A stretch of DNA of 64,000 bases from the NCBI GenBank assembly GCA_013396915.1, contig VWZL01002834.1:2141980-2205979 (forward strand). Direction: 5' to 3'. This document shows positions 1-10,257 of the stretch, one piece after another. The notes under the pieces are model-generated. The model was not told the origin of the DNA. It searched no databases and saw nothing but the letters and a program-made list of their open reading frames with translations. Position 1 is the stretch's first letter; the number at the start of each line of letters is the position of its first letter. A program made the position numbers and the translations under genes. Source of the DNA: Stercorarius parasiticus. Its lineage: Eukaryota; Chordata; Aves; Charadriiformes; Stercorariidae.

Positions 1-159
1 GGCGCCCGGCCCGGCCCCGCCGCGCCCGGCTGCGGCAGGCGGTGCCGGTACAGCCGCTTCCGTCTCCTCCCCCTGCCCCCGCCGCGCAGGCGCCGCCGCC
101 CGTCGGGCACCACGGGGATCGTAGTCCTGACCGCTCATCCGCCGCCACCGCCGCTCCAT
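1..159 (-). CDS. Possible N-terminus of a leftward gene, cut by window edge
   Basis: A minus-strand frame starts with ATG at 159, has a second in-frame ATG at 138, and stays open for 53 codons to the left edge. It begins MERRWRRMSGQDYDPRG and then becomes rich in Ala, Arg, Gly and Pro. I recognise no domain. Both ATG contexts are weak at position -3. GC-rich DNA rarely contains stops, so an open frame here means little, and the plus strand is open over much of the same stretch. The segment could equally be 5' UTR. The overlapping ZNF143-like motif would then lie in the first exon, which is normal for that element. Confidence 0.15.
   Translation of the reverse strand, partial: MERRWRRMSGQDYDPRGARRAAAPARRGQGEETEAAVPAPPAAAGRGGAGPGA
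55..64 (-). promoter_or_regulatory. ETS/GABP-like site
   Basis: On the minus strand this reads GACGGAAGCG, with the GGAA core and flanks typical of ETS-family sites in CpG-island promoters. It lies about 20 bases from an NRF-1-like site, a common pairing. A single short motif in GC-rich DNA is weak evidence by itself. Confidence 0.35.
84..93. promoter_or_regulatory. NRF-1-like site
   Basis: GCGCAGGCGC differs by one base from the palindromic NRF-1 consensus GCGCATGCGC. NRF-1 sites are typical of TATA-less CpG-island promoters of housekeeping genes. The neighbouring ETS-like and ZNF143-like motifs raise the likelihood, but binding is not shown. Confidence 0.35.
103..125 (-). promoter_or_regulatory. 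ZNF143/SBS-like element
   Basis: The minus strand begins ACTACGATCCCCGTGGTGCC, close to the ZNF143/THAP11 element ACTACAAnTCCCAnnATGC. The ACTAC start, the CCC block and the TGCC end are kept; several internal bases differ. In vertebrate genomes this element sits close to transcription starts and is frequent at bidirectional promoters. It is the most specific promoter motif in the island. Confidence 0.4.
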
Positions 160-196
160 AGGGCCCCGCGGGGGCCGGTGGCGGCGGCCGGGGGAG

Positions 197-226
197 AAGG
201 AGGGGGAGGAGGAGGAGGAGNGGAGA
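197..226 (+). repeat. GGA-rich low-complexity tract with one ambiguous base
   Basis: A run of GGA/GGGA units inside the CpG island contains the unresolved base at 221. Purine-rich G-run tracts like this may form G-quadruplexes and are hard to sequence, which probably explains the ambiguity. Confidence 0.8.
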
Positions 227-302
227 GGGCCGCTGCCTCGGGAAGGCCTCCCTGCAGCCCCGGCCTCCCGCGGTGGGCGCTGAGGGATGGCGGCGGCGGC
301 AG

Positions 303-320
303 GGTCCCGGTCCCGGTCCC
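303..320 (+). repeat. Three tandem GGTCCC units
   Basis: Three exact copies of a 6-base unit lie near the downstream edge of the CpG island. It is a minor simple repeat with no known role. Confidence 0.85.
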
Positions 321-2175
321 GATTCCTGCCCCTGCCCCGGCGGGCACGGATCTGGGCAGTGCCCTGCCTGTCGGGACAGGGAAGCCACGGTCATAAACAA
401 GGTTCCCGTGTTTTCTGTGGGGGGTGAGGAGAAGGCGCAGGAGGGACTTTTTACTTGGCTTGTGGATTAGCCATGTAAAACTGAGGACGGTTGCGCAAGT
501 ATGGCCTCATGGACACGTAATGGATTACATAAACGGTTTATTTTTGATCACTAATACTTGTTACGGCTGAACTACTCTGTAAAATTTATCAGATTTCACT
601 TTATTTTCTGAGACTCCCTCTCCCGTTGGGGTGTTGGATGGAGGTCTTGCTGTACGGCATGCGCTGTCCTTGGCAGGTCTTATTGTCAGTTTTCAGTGTG
701 ATTGTGTCTGAATTCGTTATCTTTATCCACAGATGAACATCGAATGAGCACATGGAGTTCCAGAGGCTGATCCTTGGAGAATCCATGTGTGACAGAAAGG
801 ATGGACAATCTCTTGGTTGGGCTCCAGCCCAGGGGAGCCTGCCTGTGGTTGTTCCAGGCTGATGTACAAAAAGGGCACAGCATTTACTCTGTCAAGGTGT
901 TACATGCAATGTTTTATTTCATTTATATATCTGTGGCAATGATCCTGTTTCCTTCTTTTGAATACGCATAACTGCACATAGCAGATCATGCCTAGAAAAT
1001 ACTGTGGCTTTGAAGTCAGAAATTAACCTATTAGTGCTGGGATTTGCTAAACAAAGTTAGGCTCTGATCACAAAAATATATGGGCTCATACCACTTTGAG
1101 TTCAGTTACTTAAGTGTGTGTTCATCATGGTAGGTCTAGGCCCAGCTGGTTAGGATTCTGAAAAACAGCTGAATTATAATAATCAAATAGGACTCCTGCG
1201 GCTGCAGCCCACTGAGTTAAAAATTTCACTTAAAACTAAGGTAAAACAATGTGTTTTCTTGATTAAAAGCAAACTCGAGTCTTAAGATACACGTTAAAGT
1301 TAAGTAAGATATATGTGGCCTTATAGCATTCTTACATATGGTACATGAATCAGAAATACTGTACATGAATGAGAAACGTAGATGTGGGCCTGTGATGGCC
1401 CAGCAGAGGATGAAATACCGATACTGTAAACAAAGATTGGTGACTTGAGTCTGTCTTCCCAAACCTGTTTCCCTCCTATAAATAATTTTGGTGCACAGTG
1501 TGCAAATAAGGTCATGGCATTATTGCTTCCTCTTCACAGAGAAGGATGTTCCTTCGAGTTGCTGCTTTTGAGTTCCACCTGAAGCTACAAAGCATTGAAC
1601 ACTTCCTTTCGTGTTCACACCAATGTTTAAAGTCCTTTCTCTCGCCAGTGCCAGCGTTGGGAGCATGGGATGAAGGTCAGATGAGCATTTCTATGTCTGG
1701 CAGGATGCTTAGGATGAGGGGGCAGATGCGTAGAGCCTTTAATAGCCTGTGAGCCTTTCGTGTTGGAGTGAACGGCTGAGGGCACCAACAGTCGCACCAC
1801 TGCTACGCTGATTGGCAACTGGCATTTGTAAGAAGCCAAGGGATTTGGAGGGCTCCACATTTAGCGTGCTCTTCTATTCAGTCCCCTTCTGCAGGGACAG
1901 TCAATTTAATTACGGAGGTATGGACTGGCTATTACTGTTATCAGTGATAATGGTAAATTATCTTTCTGTTGGCTTAAGCTATCCATTTGTGTCCTGCCTC
2001 AGCAATTACATTTTATGCTTGCAAGGGATTGCTAGAATGCTTACTTTTGAACACACTGGTTCTGTTTCTATGCAGCACAAAAATAAGCCATTTTGTGGAA
2101 ACAGAAGTGCTTGGTATTGGTAGGACAGTGTGCACTTGGAGTAAGGTACAGTTGTAAGAAAGATCAGCATGGAAA

Positions 2176-2262
2176 ACCAGGATCCTGAGTGCTGATCTCA
2201 GCCTGATCATGACTTGCTGGGTGATAATAGGTGAGTTACTTGACCCTTATAGTGCTTATCGC
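2176..2262 (+). repeat. MIR/CORE-SINE-like relic
   Basis: The order of words follows the MIR core: a 'ctgagtgctgatctcagcc' block, then GACTTGCTGGGTGA, then GTGAGTTACTTGACC. These correspond to the consensus stretches for '...ctgggttctaatcccagc', 'gacttgctgtgtgacc' and 'gcaagtcacttaacc'. Divergence is high, as expected for an amniote-age SINE in a bird. It is assigned by eye; a RepeatMasker score would settle it. Confidence 0.5.
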
Positions 2263-3907
2263 TCTCTAAACCATGAATCACACGTCCTGTGTACAAGGGT
2301 GTTCATTAAGATTTTAAGAACATCTTTATGTGAACGTTCCTGGTGCCACATTACGTCAGTGATAAGGTTTATATTTTGCATAATTGATCACCAAATGATC
2401 CTCCATGTTTTTAGCTGCTGTATATTGATTCCCATTTCTGGCAGATACAGCCAAAAATACGTCCTTGGCACTTCATGTTCCAGTTAAATGCTATATCACA
2501 TCCACATTTTTCAGTGCAGTAATATTAAAAAAAAAAAACAAAAACAACAAACAACCTCAAAAGAAAAGCAAGCTGTCCAGCCAACCGACAATTAAATTGA
2601 CGTGTTTTTTCTTCTGAAAGGCCATGTTCTTAACTGGCCTGTACCATCTCAAGTGCATGTGAAGGGAAAAAAAAAAAGTAAATCACGATGTAATTGCTTG
2701 GCTGGGCTTTGAGATCGCTTTGTGTTGGTGATGCAATGACCAAAGTTCAGCCCAGTGGTTTTATGATACAACCAGTGTGAGTGAGGTCAGGTTCAGGTTA
2801 TGGTTTTGGTCTCCTGCTGTGTTTGGTTTTTTCCCACACGCAGAAGCAGAATGTGTTGAGAAGCATTACAGCTATTTTCTCCTATCCAACACTCCTATTT
2901 CTAGGTTCCTCTCCTTTCTACCTAAACTCTCCTGTGGGATTGATGGTTTTTCAGCTTCTTGTTTTTTTGTTTTGTTACGTATTCCCCCCAACTTTGTGAA
3001 ATATCCCTTGCTCATTTTCACTTTCTTCTAGGGGTTGCTTCCCAGATCCTCTTAATTTGGTTTGAGAAGTTAGAATCACCTGTAACTATCAGGTAAAACA
3101 ACAGTCTTGAATGAAAGAAAATGACAGCTGCCCACTTAGAAGGTCAGTTGTTAGCTGTAATTAAATGTTGTGTCACGATGATAGAATATTTTACAAGGTG
3201 TAGAACTTGGACGGGCAGTACAGAAACCATGCTCTGTTATAATGTTGCCAACGGCTGCAGATGTGTGTTTATATAGGACGAAAAAATAAGAATCTGTGTG
3301 AAAGAACATCATTTTTGCACTGTTCCTGCCACCGGTTCTGTAAGAGTATATATTAATTTTTATTTTATAGCTACCACCAATCAAGGAGATGGAGATGAAT
3401 GCTAGCCAAACATGATTCAGATGAGAACAAGACTAAAAACAGAGAAGACAAAAGAACACGTCTGTAATGTTTGCTGGCTCTGCATAATGCCTTACGTAAA
3501 AGAAAGTTGGCTATCAGTTATTCATCAGAGAATTTATATATTGGTAGAAACACAGAGGAGTGCTAGCTAGAACTGTACTGAAATCAAAAGGGGAATTAGG
3601 TTCATATAGATACCAAACTTCAAGGACATCTATGTAACATTAAGGCTCCCACCCACCTTTACCACTTGTTCACTGACACACATCCTGTATTCCATTAACC
3701 ACATAATTCACCCCTCGCTGCACTCTTCATTTGTTGTAGCCTGTCAGTTAAATGCACTATTTCTATATAAAGCCCATCATTAATGAATTTTATTGACAGT
3801 TTGCTACTGAACAGCCTAGAGCGGGAGTTGGAGTGACTCAGAACAGGGAAAGCTGTGCAGCATGCAACTCCCTGTGCATGAATTTGCAGAGATAACGAGA
3901 TGCATTC

Positions 3908-3985
3908 TCATTTTCTGAGTTTAGCTCCACTGATTTCATGCTTTCCACTGGTGCAAATCAGATCCCTGCTGATGTCTCTGACGCT
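3908..3985 (+). repeat. Possible ancient amniote repeat piece
   Basis: The words 'gctccactgatttcatg' and 'ctggtgcaaatcagatcc' resemble an old amniote interspersed repeat containing 'tgacttcaatgg' and 'ggtgtaaatcagatc'. The family is uncertain and the match is degraded. Confidence 0.3.
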
Positions 3986-4243
3986 GCCCAGCTTAGACTG
4001 TGGTGGTGGGTGCTGTGGGTTAGTCATGGCCTTATTCCTTCTGAACTCTCTGACTGTCTAGGGCTGATCCTGGCTGTGAGGAAGACAACGTTTACCAGCG
4101 TGGTTAGAAACTGCCCTTCCTTCTTGGCGTGTAGCTTGCAGGAAGGCATCTCTGGCCAGAGCCACTTGTGTGGTTTCACCCTTAGCCACTGCAGCTGTGA
4201 GCTGCCTGATACTTTCACCAGTTGTATGCGATGGTGACAAAGA

Positions 4244-4263
4244 AGAGAGAGAGAGAGAGAGGG
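4244..4263 (+). repeat. (GA)n microsatellite
   Basis: A near-perfect GA dinucleotide run of about 20 bases, likely to vary in length between individuals. Confidence 0.9.
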
Positions 4264-4469
4264 AGAAATCCCCTAATGAGTGTGGAGGGAGTTACTGCTT
4301 GACTTTTCTAAGTTTTTCATGTATCTTTAATGTTTTCTAAAGGTAATGTCATTATATAATCTGGGAAAAATATGACCTTTATGTCTAAAATTTAGAAATA
4401 CATTCAAGAATATTGTTGAAGTGTCCAGAACCCTGAGTGCTCAGATACAGGCAGGAAGGTAAAAAAAGA

Positions 4470-4487
4470 TTTTTTTTTTTTTTTTTT
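4470..4487 (+). repeat. Poly-T tract
   Basis: Eighteen consecutive T directly after an A-rich segment. No retroposed gene body could be recognised beside it. Confidence 0.9.
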
Positions 4488-6341
4488 GGATAATTACTGA
4501 GATGAAAGAATCCAACAGCTCAATTTGCAAGTGTAATTCTGAGTCCACAAAAAGCTGTATTGTCACTCTTTCTTATTATTGGCATGACTTTCAAAATAAA
4601 ATAGCAAGATGAATGCATCTGGATACTATGTTATGAATAATGTAATTTGAAATAAATGGGAATAATTGATTAAAGTGGTTAATCTTACAATGTACAGAAC
4701 ACTGTAATTGGGTCCATCACATTTAGTCTTTTAACTGAGAGCAGAAAAGGTGCAGTTAAAGATGTGATATGTTTACTTGTAATTTCTTCCCTGTGTATCT
4801 TTTATCTCTGGTTGTATTAAAATAATCTGATGTTTTACTTAAGTGCATTCAGAAGCAGCGAAATGCATAGAAGTAATTTATCATTTTATTGATAGAAGTT
4901 ACTGTTAACTTACAAGCTTGATGCTACCTGTTGGGAAAGTTGACATCTGTTTCCTAGGATAGTTGGTTCAGAATGGAAGGCACGCTTGGCTGTCGCCCTG
5001 ATGCTTTATTAGCACGAGGGGTTTGCCTCCTCCCTGGAAGGCCCTGGCTAGCAGTGGAGTGGAGCACCCACAGTCCCTCCTGCTGTTGTAATTTCTTGGG
5101 CTTAGAGTGTGGCCCTCTCCACCATTTTTGAAACCACTTCCGTGTAGGTCCTTTGAATTCTGTTACTGTCTGCTAGATCCATAAGGCCCCTCCGGCCCCT
5201 ATTACATCAGTGCTGAAGTCCACTTGGGTTTTTTTTCCTCTTTCTGTTACTTTTTCAGAGAATCCCGAGGGTCCCGTTTGGTCGCTCAGTGGGAGAGCGG
5301 AGGGTGGGAGAAAGCTTGCAAGGTCACCTCTGTTTGGAAGCAGCTCTGTTGGCCTTCAGCCCTCCCTTCAGCAGCTGGCTTTTAAATGGCAAGAGAAGGT
5401 TTTGTTGATACGGCCCAGGGGAAAGGCCTGCTTAGCGTACAGAGGCTCTGCAGAGTCCTTGTCGTCAGGCAGTGATGAGAAAAGCTGCTCCATGGTAGGG
5501 AAAGCCTTATGTTTCTCTCTCGGTGCATTACCACTGACTGCAGTGCTGTATTTACTTTTGCCGGCTTTGAGATAGGTGCGGTATATAAGCACTTTTGTGC
5601 TAGGGTGGGGTGTGATCCTGCTCTGTTGGAGCCCAAGAGCTGGAAGTAGACGTGTTTACTAACTGGGGTCCCAGAGGGTGCGAGGTGTGGGTCTACCACT
5701 GCTTGTCCTAAGCTAAGTAGCGATCACACACTGACTTTTAGGCAACCTCACTAGCAAGGTCTAAAGTAATGCTATTTCTGTGGCTTAAGGAGTTACTGCT
5801 GTGCTGCTGAGTCACTGTAACCTGCTTGGCGCTCACTCATAGCTGGTGCTCACTGCCAGAAATGCTTTAGCACAGGCTATCTTTAAGTTAAGCCTTTCTT
5901 CTTCACAATCACGAGCGAGCACTGGGTATGGTCATGACACAGGCGATAAGCAGTAACATGTGAAGCCATAGTAACTTGATTGCCTTTGGTTATACATGTA
6001 ACACACTAAGAATCTCTTTTCAGCAAGAGAGAGAACTTTTTTCATTTCTTAACGATTTGGTATCAAATTTATCCCAGTGGAGTTCTATACAGGGTTAATT
6101 GGTAGTGCTAAAATTAAGAAGGAAAGAAGAAATAATTTTTAAGGAGTAGCCAAGGAACATTTTTCTACTTTAAATAAATAACAGATACATTTTTTTGTGG
6201 AAAGACTTAGTGTTCAGCAGAAAAAGAGATGAACGGTAAAATTTAGTGGGTAAGGACAGGGAAATTTCTTTCAATATTTTCATGTGTTTGTAGTGTTTAG
6301 GTTAATCAGGAAATCCGGTAAAATCCTTCATTGTCCCATAG

Positions 6342-6692
6342 GTAGAGGGTCCGTATGAAACTCGAGGCCTCTGGGAGGAGGAAGGAAGTTTTATGCAAGC
6401 GTTTGAACAAGGCAGGTGGACTGAGGGAAGCAGAAGAAAAAGGCCAGGACCCACAGGACAGTTACAACCGCCCGTGCAGCAGTGTTGATCTCTCTCTGAG
6501 TCGTGGTTATCAACCAGGATTTGACTACTTCCAAGATGAAAGTATTAAAATAGAAGAAGATCAATTAGAAAATGTTGACAATTAGTAGAGCGAAATGTCG
6601 AGGAAAAAAGAGAAGGAAGGAAGAGATGCCAATGTGGATGAAATGTCAGCGAAAGAGGTCAGGGGGATGTTCCAGCGAAGCAGCACACAGAG
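6342..6692 (+). other. Candidate exon with ATG and strong donor
   Basis: An acceptor-like 'ttgtcccatag' ends at 6341 and a perfect donor (AG|GTGAGT) follows 6692, defining a 351-base exon. The ATG at 6595 has an A at -3 and opens a frame that stays open to the donor. Upstream of it, another frame (6355-6585) reads 76 codons with an acidic C-terminal half and ends just before that ATG. A natural reading is a first coding exon whose non-coding first exon lies in the CpG island. The acceptor's pyrimidine tract is mediocre. Shorter exons using 'acaattag' near 6584 are possible. No homology was recognised. Confidence 0.3.
6595..6692 (+). CDS. Possible first coding segment, unrecognised protein
   Basis: Thirty-two codons plus two bases run from ATG 6595 to the donor. 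The peptide begins MSRKKEKEGRDANVDEM, is very basic then acidic, and continues AKEVRGMFQR before the splice. It is hydrophilic, with no signal peptide or membrane segment. The ATG has a reasonable context (gcgaaATGT). The exon would end in phase 2. If splicing did not occur, the frame would stop at once (the next codon is TGA), so coding depends on the donor being used. I do not recognise the family, and no partner exon in the window is obvious. Confidence 0.22.
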
Positions 6693-9600
6693 GTGAGTTG
6701 GTATTTGAACGTGCAGGGAATGAGGCAAGGAGGGAACAGGGCAGTTTGGTTCCATGATGTATGGTTGCAGGATGAACAGCTGTTAAAGGGAACATACAAA
6801 GGCATTTGGAAAATGAGTGCTGTGTGTAGGCTAGGTTTTGAAGTGTGGATGGAAATGATGACACAAAAATTTTAGTTTCTTTAAAAACGAAGAAAGTAGT
6901 TTTAATGGTGTGTTGGAGGACAAAGTGAAAAGTTGCAAGTCTGAAAATGGCATATGCTTGCCCAGAGCTATAAACATGACCATCGCTGGTTGTGCTGTAG
7001 TACTCAGAGTATTTACATGACCACATGCTCTTTTTCAGTTAAAATAATATACTTGGCAGTAACATACCACTTCTGCACTATGCTACAGTGTGCATAGGTA
7101 TATCTTCAGATGACTGAGGAAAAAACCTAAACGTTACTGAGGTATAAAGGGAAATTAGTTCAGATATTTAGTATCTAGATTTTACTTCTGTATTTCACAG
7201 CATGGTAGCAAAAACGTGGCAGATTTTTCTTGGAAAATTAGGATGCATTCCAGCAGAAACTGATGCAGAGACTCAGCTTTTTCTAAAAAATAGCTTCCAC
7301 TATTCCCCATAGCTCAGAATTTAGAGCTTGCAGGATCAGAGCCTAACAAGACACAAATCGTTCTTAACTGTTTGGGTTCTTTTTTCCCTCTAGGAAAACA
7401 AAACTCTCCATGTCTCCATGTTAAAATGTTTGGAAATTGAACTTAAGGGGATCTAGCATGTGATTACTTATTTTAGACAGGATTTTCTTCGTAGCTGAAT
7501 TGGACTGAGTCTTTTTTTTTTTTCTCCCAAACCAGATGGTAAGTGATTCAGTACTTTTAGCAGTAGAAAAATGATTTGTTTTCTTTCCTCAGTAGTTGAT
7601 GTGAATGTACTTTTCTTTATCTATTTACATATTATGTAAACACACTTTACCATCATTTATGTACATAGTTTACAGTCCTAATTCTGCAGAGAGCCCTGTA
7701 TAGGCAAGGCCTTGCACATAGGAGGAGGTGACATTGCTTACAGAGAGCTGTTCACATGGAGCTCATGGCAGGGTTCTAACTGTATTTGTATTTTTATGTA
7801 TACACTTCAATTTATTACACTGTACAAGGATGCCAACAGAATGGTAAGTCCACAAAACTGCTGAGTAACTTTGTGCACTTCACTTTTTTTCACCTGGCAA
7901 AGTCTCTGGGGATGCTCTTGATCTCTTCTGCTGTCTTCCTGTGATAGGCTGTAGTCCTTGTGACTTTTGAGTTAAAGCTAAAAGTTTACCCTTATTATAG
8001 GGCGTTTGGGCGAGCTCTTCCTGGTGTGAAGGGGGAGCAAGGGCCTCATTCATGTGACCTTTTTGACTTTTATTGATGCTACTAGAGGGACTCCATAAGG
8101 GATTCCAGTAATGGTGAGAAATATTTGGGAGAGTATTAAAAAAAACTTTCACACGCATACCTGATTTCTCAAGGCTATCTGCATCTATGTTTGTTTGTGT
8201 ATATGCGATGTTAAAACTGAATGCTAAATGCAGTGCTATTCCCTGTTTTGTGTTAAATAAAACGTACATGTAAACCATATATACGTTGTGTCAGCATATG
8301 GCTATTTGAAGCAGAACAGGAGGATCTGAAGTTGATGGTAGACTACGTTATAGGGAAGTAATATGTTACAGTGTCCAGCCACTGATTCCTTACACACAAA
8401 GGTACAAGCAAGGTTGCCCGAGCAGCCTTACAGTTGCCCTTTCCAAGCATTTAAGAGCTGTTCTGTAAATTTGATCTGCTTTTACCCTGGTTTTGTCTAA
8501 GAATTAATATGTTGAATGCATAGAGTCATACTGCTGCTTTACTGAGATGGTAATACTCCACTTCAAAAATAGTGGCCAGTTTCTCTGTTTACAAATCTGG
8601 CTGCACACAACTGGAATGGGATTATCCGATTCTCTTCTGGGTTCTCGCCTCATCCATGCACACTTCAGTTGAATCACTGGGGGTTCGCGCACAGAGGAGC
8701 TGGCCCCTTGCCTTGTTTTCTAGGTTTACCCGAGAGCTGAAACCCAGTTCTTAGCATCTCCCACTTGAAAAATGTGACAAATCTGCTGCTTCCGTGAATT
8801 CTAGTGGGTAAAAAAAAGATACATGATTTAGCATCAGAAACACTGTGCTGTGACATGTCAAGTTTTTCCCCTCGATTAAATTATTCGGTGGAAGGGTGGC
8901 AGAAGAGAGCCCTTGAAACTAGCACTGTTTTTTTTGTTTTGGGTCAGTAGTCAAGCTGGGGTGATTCACCGTGCCTCGTATTTGTGTAATATATTACTTT
9001 TCTCTTCATGCAAGGGGAGTTGTTTGGGGGAGTTTGCCTCTCGGGCTATGTGACTGTTGATGTGGTGGTGCAAGGTGGCAGAAGGACACACAGTCCTGCG
9101 GGATGCTGCTGCACAGGATGGCGTGTTGGTCCTGTCTGGGGTCAGACAGCCTGCTGGGAGGAACGAGAGCTTGTTTGACCGGGGCTCTCTGTGTGTTAGG
9201 TACCGAGGGCAGTACCTTGGGACATACCTCACATTTTTTATAACTGGGAATTGCTTTATTACATTACCAGAAAGAAAGAAAGACACTAAGAAATGGTTAT
9301 GAACTTCTAAATGCTGTATCTGTAGAAGAGTGGAACAGTAACTCCTAACCCAGATGACATGGGCATGCAGAGATGGTGGGATTAAGGTTTCTGTTCTCTG
9401 AGACTGTTGCTGTGCATGCTCCTGTGCTTGTAGTTGCATCCCGACTGGCAGCAGAGTTCTTGCTTCCCAGTTCCACAGTTCCTGGTGTCCCCTGGCACCT
9501 AGCTGCACGTCCCTCACTGCCCGGGTCTGGCACTGGGAATGGCACCGTGGCTGGGAGTGTGGCAGTGGCTGTGACACGTAGAGCAAGTGAAGAGAGACCA

Positions 9601-10184
9601 GGAGAAGTTAAACCAGATGATCAATCCGTCAGGGAGAATGAGCAAAATCTGCCCTCAATGCGGAGGGCTCTGAAAAAAACAGGATTGGAGACCAGTTATC
9701 TGTTACCTCCTGTGAGCCCCAGGGAGTAAATGCTGTGGAGAAAACGTAGCTCAAAGCTTTAAGGACTAAGTAATTGCTGGAAGCTCTAGATTACTTGGAC
9801 ATAAGCATGCATTTATAAGCACTGGAAGTACTGAAGAGAGTTTCTTCTGGTTTCAGTTAATAATAGGGCACGTTGTATGCAGTTTGTTTGCTTGATTGGT
9901 TCATTTTATTGTGTGCAAATACACTGTAGAAACAATTTTGTCCTTTGTTCAGTGTTACTCAGCTGGCGTGCTTCTTGTAAATCCAATGAATCAAGGGGAA
10001 TAAGTAACCTGCTCTGGTCAGCCTGTGCAACAAGGTGATTTAAAATAAAGGCCTGCAAGGGATATGGTGGGACTGCAGAGGAGCAGGAAGGATGGTGAGC
10101 AAAGGAGGCAGAGCAGCAGCTCCCTGGCAGTGTGAGTCGTCTTGGTGGAAAAGGAGTTCTGCTCTCCCATGTGTGGTACGAAAC

Positions 10185-10257
10185 TCGGGCTCCACTGACC
10201 TTAGTGGAAGTGACGTGGTTTTGGACTCGGGCAAATGAGAGCAGAATCTGGCCAACT
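10185..10257 (+). repeat. Possible ancient amniote repeat piece
   Basis: The text 'gctccactgaccttagtgg' followed by 'gcaaatgagagcagaatctg' resembles the same old repeat suggested at 3.9 and 56.7 kb, especially the 'agagcagaatctggcc' end. Divergence is high and the family name is uncertain. Confidence 0.35.

Larger units (their letters stand above)
1..440. promoter_or_regulatory. CpG island, probable housekeeping-type promoter
   Basis: The first ~400 bases are very GC-rich with dense CpG. CpG becomes rare beyond about 440 and stays rare across the rest of the window. This is the only CpG island seen. In vertebrates such an island usually marks a transcription start, often a bidirectional one. 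No TATA box is visible. Near-matches to ETS, NRF-1 and ZNF143 elements lie within 55-125. The island continues past the left edge, so its full extent and the start site cannot be set from here. Direction is uncertain: the ZNF143-like motif and an open minus-strand frame favour a leftward gene, but a rightward transcript is also possible. Confidence 0.8.
441..6341. other. Noncoding stretch (intron or intergenic), no recognised gene
   Basis: This is CpG-poor, AT-leaning DNA with stops in all frames; its ORFs are short and unconserved-looking. It holds a MIR-like relic near 2.2 kb, a possible amniote repeat piece near 3.9 kb, an A-run at 2527-2538, a GA repeat and a T-run near 4.2-4.5 kb. A 121-codon plus-strand ORF at 5210-5575 lies in a slightly GC-richer patch; I see no domain in it and treat it as chance. 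Confidence 0.6.

Noticed and set aside
5210..5575. 121-codon plus-strand ORF preceded in part by a 'tttttcag' acceptor-like word
   Set aside because: Composition is unremarkable, no domain, no convincing donor at the right place, and an overlapping 105-codon minus-strand frame is equally long.
6355..6585. 76-codon ORF upstream of the 6595 ATG, with a SAP-like 'SGRRKEVLCKRL' stretch
   Set aside because: The resemblance to a SAP motif is only a few residues and the first helix is missing. The frame stops before the donor, so it cannot be the coding frame of that exon.
7538..7545. GTAAGTG donor-like word after a long T-rich tract and 'accagatg'
   Set aside because: It would imply a three-base exon; no other acceptor nearby gives a sensible exon.
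8966..9586. 206-codon minus-strand ORF
   Set aside because: It lies in a GC-richer block with overlapping frames on the other strand, and has no recognisable domain, splice structure or promoter. Chance frame most likely.
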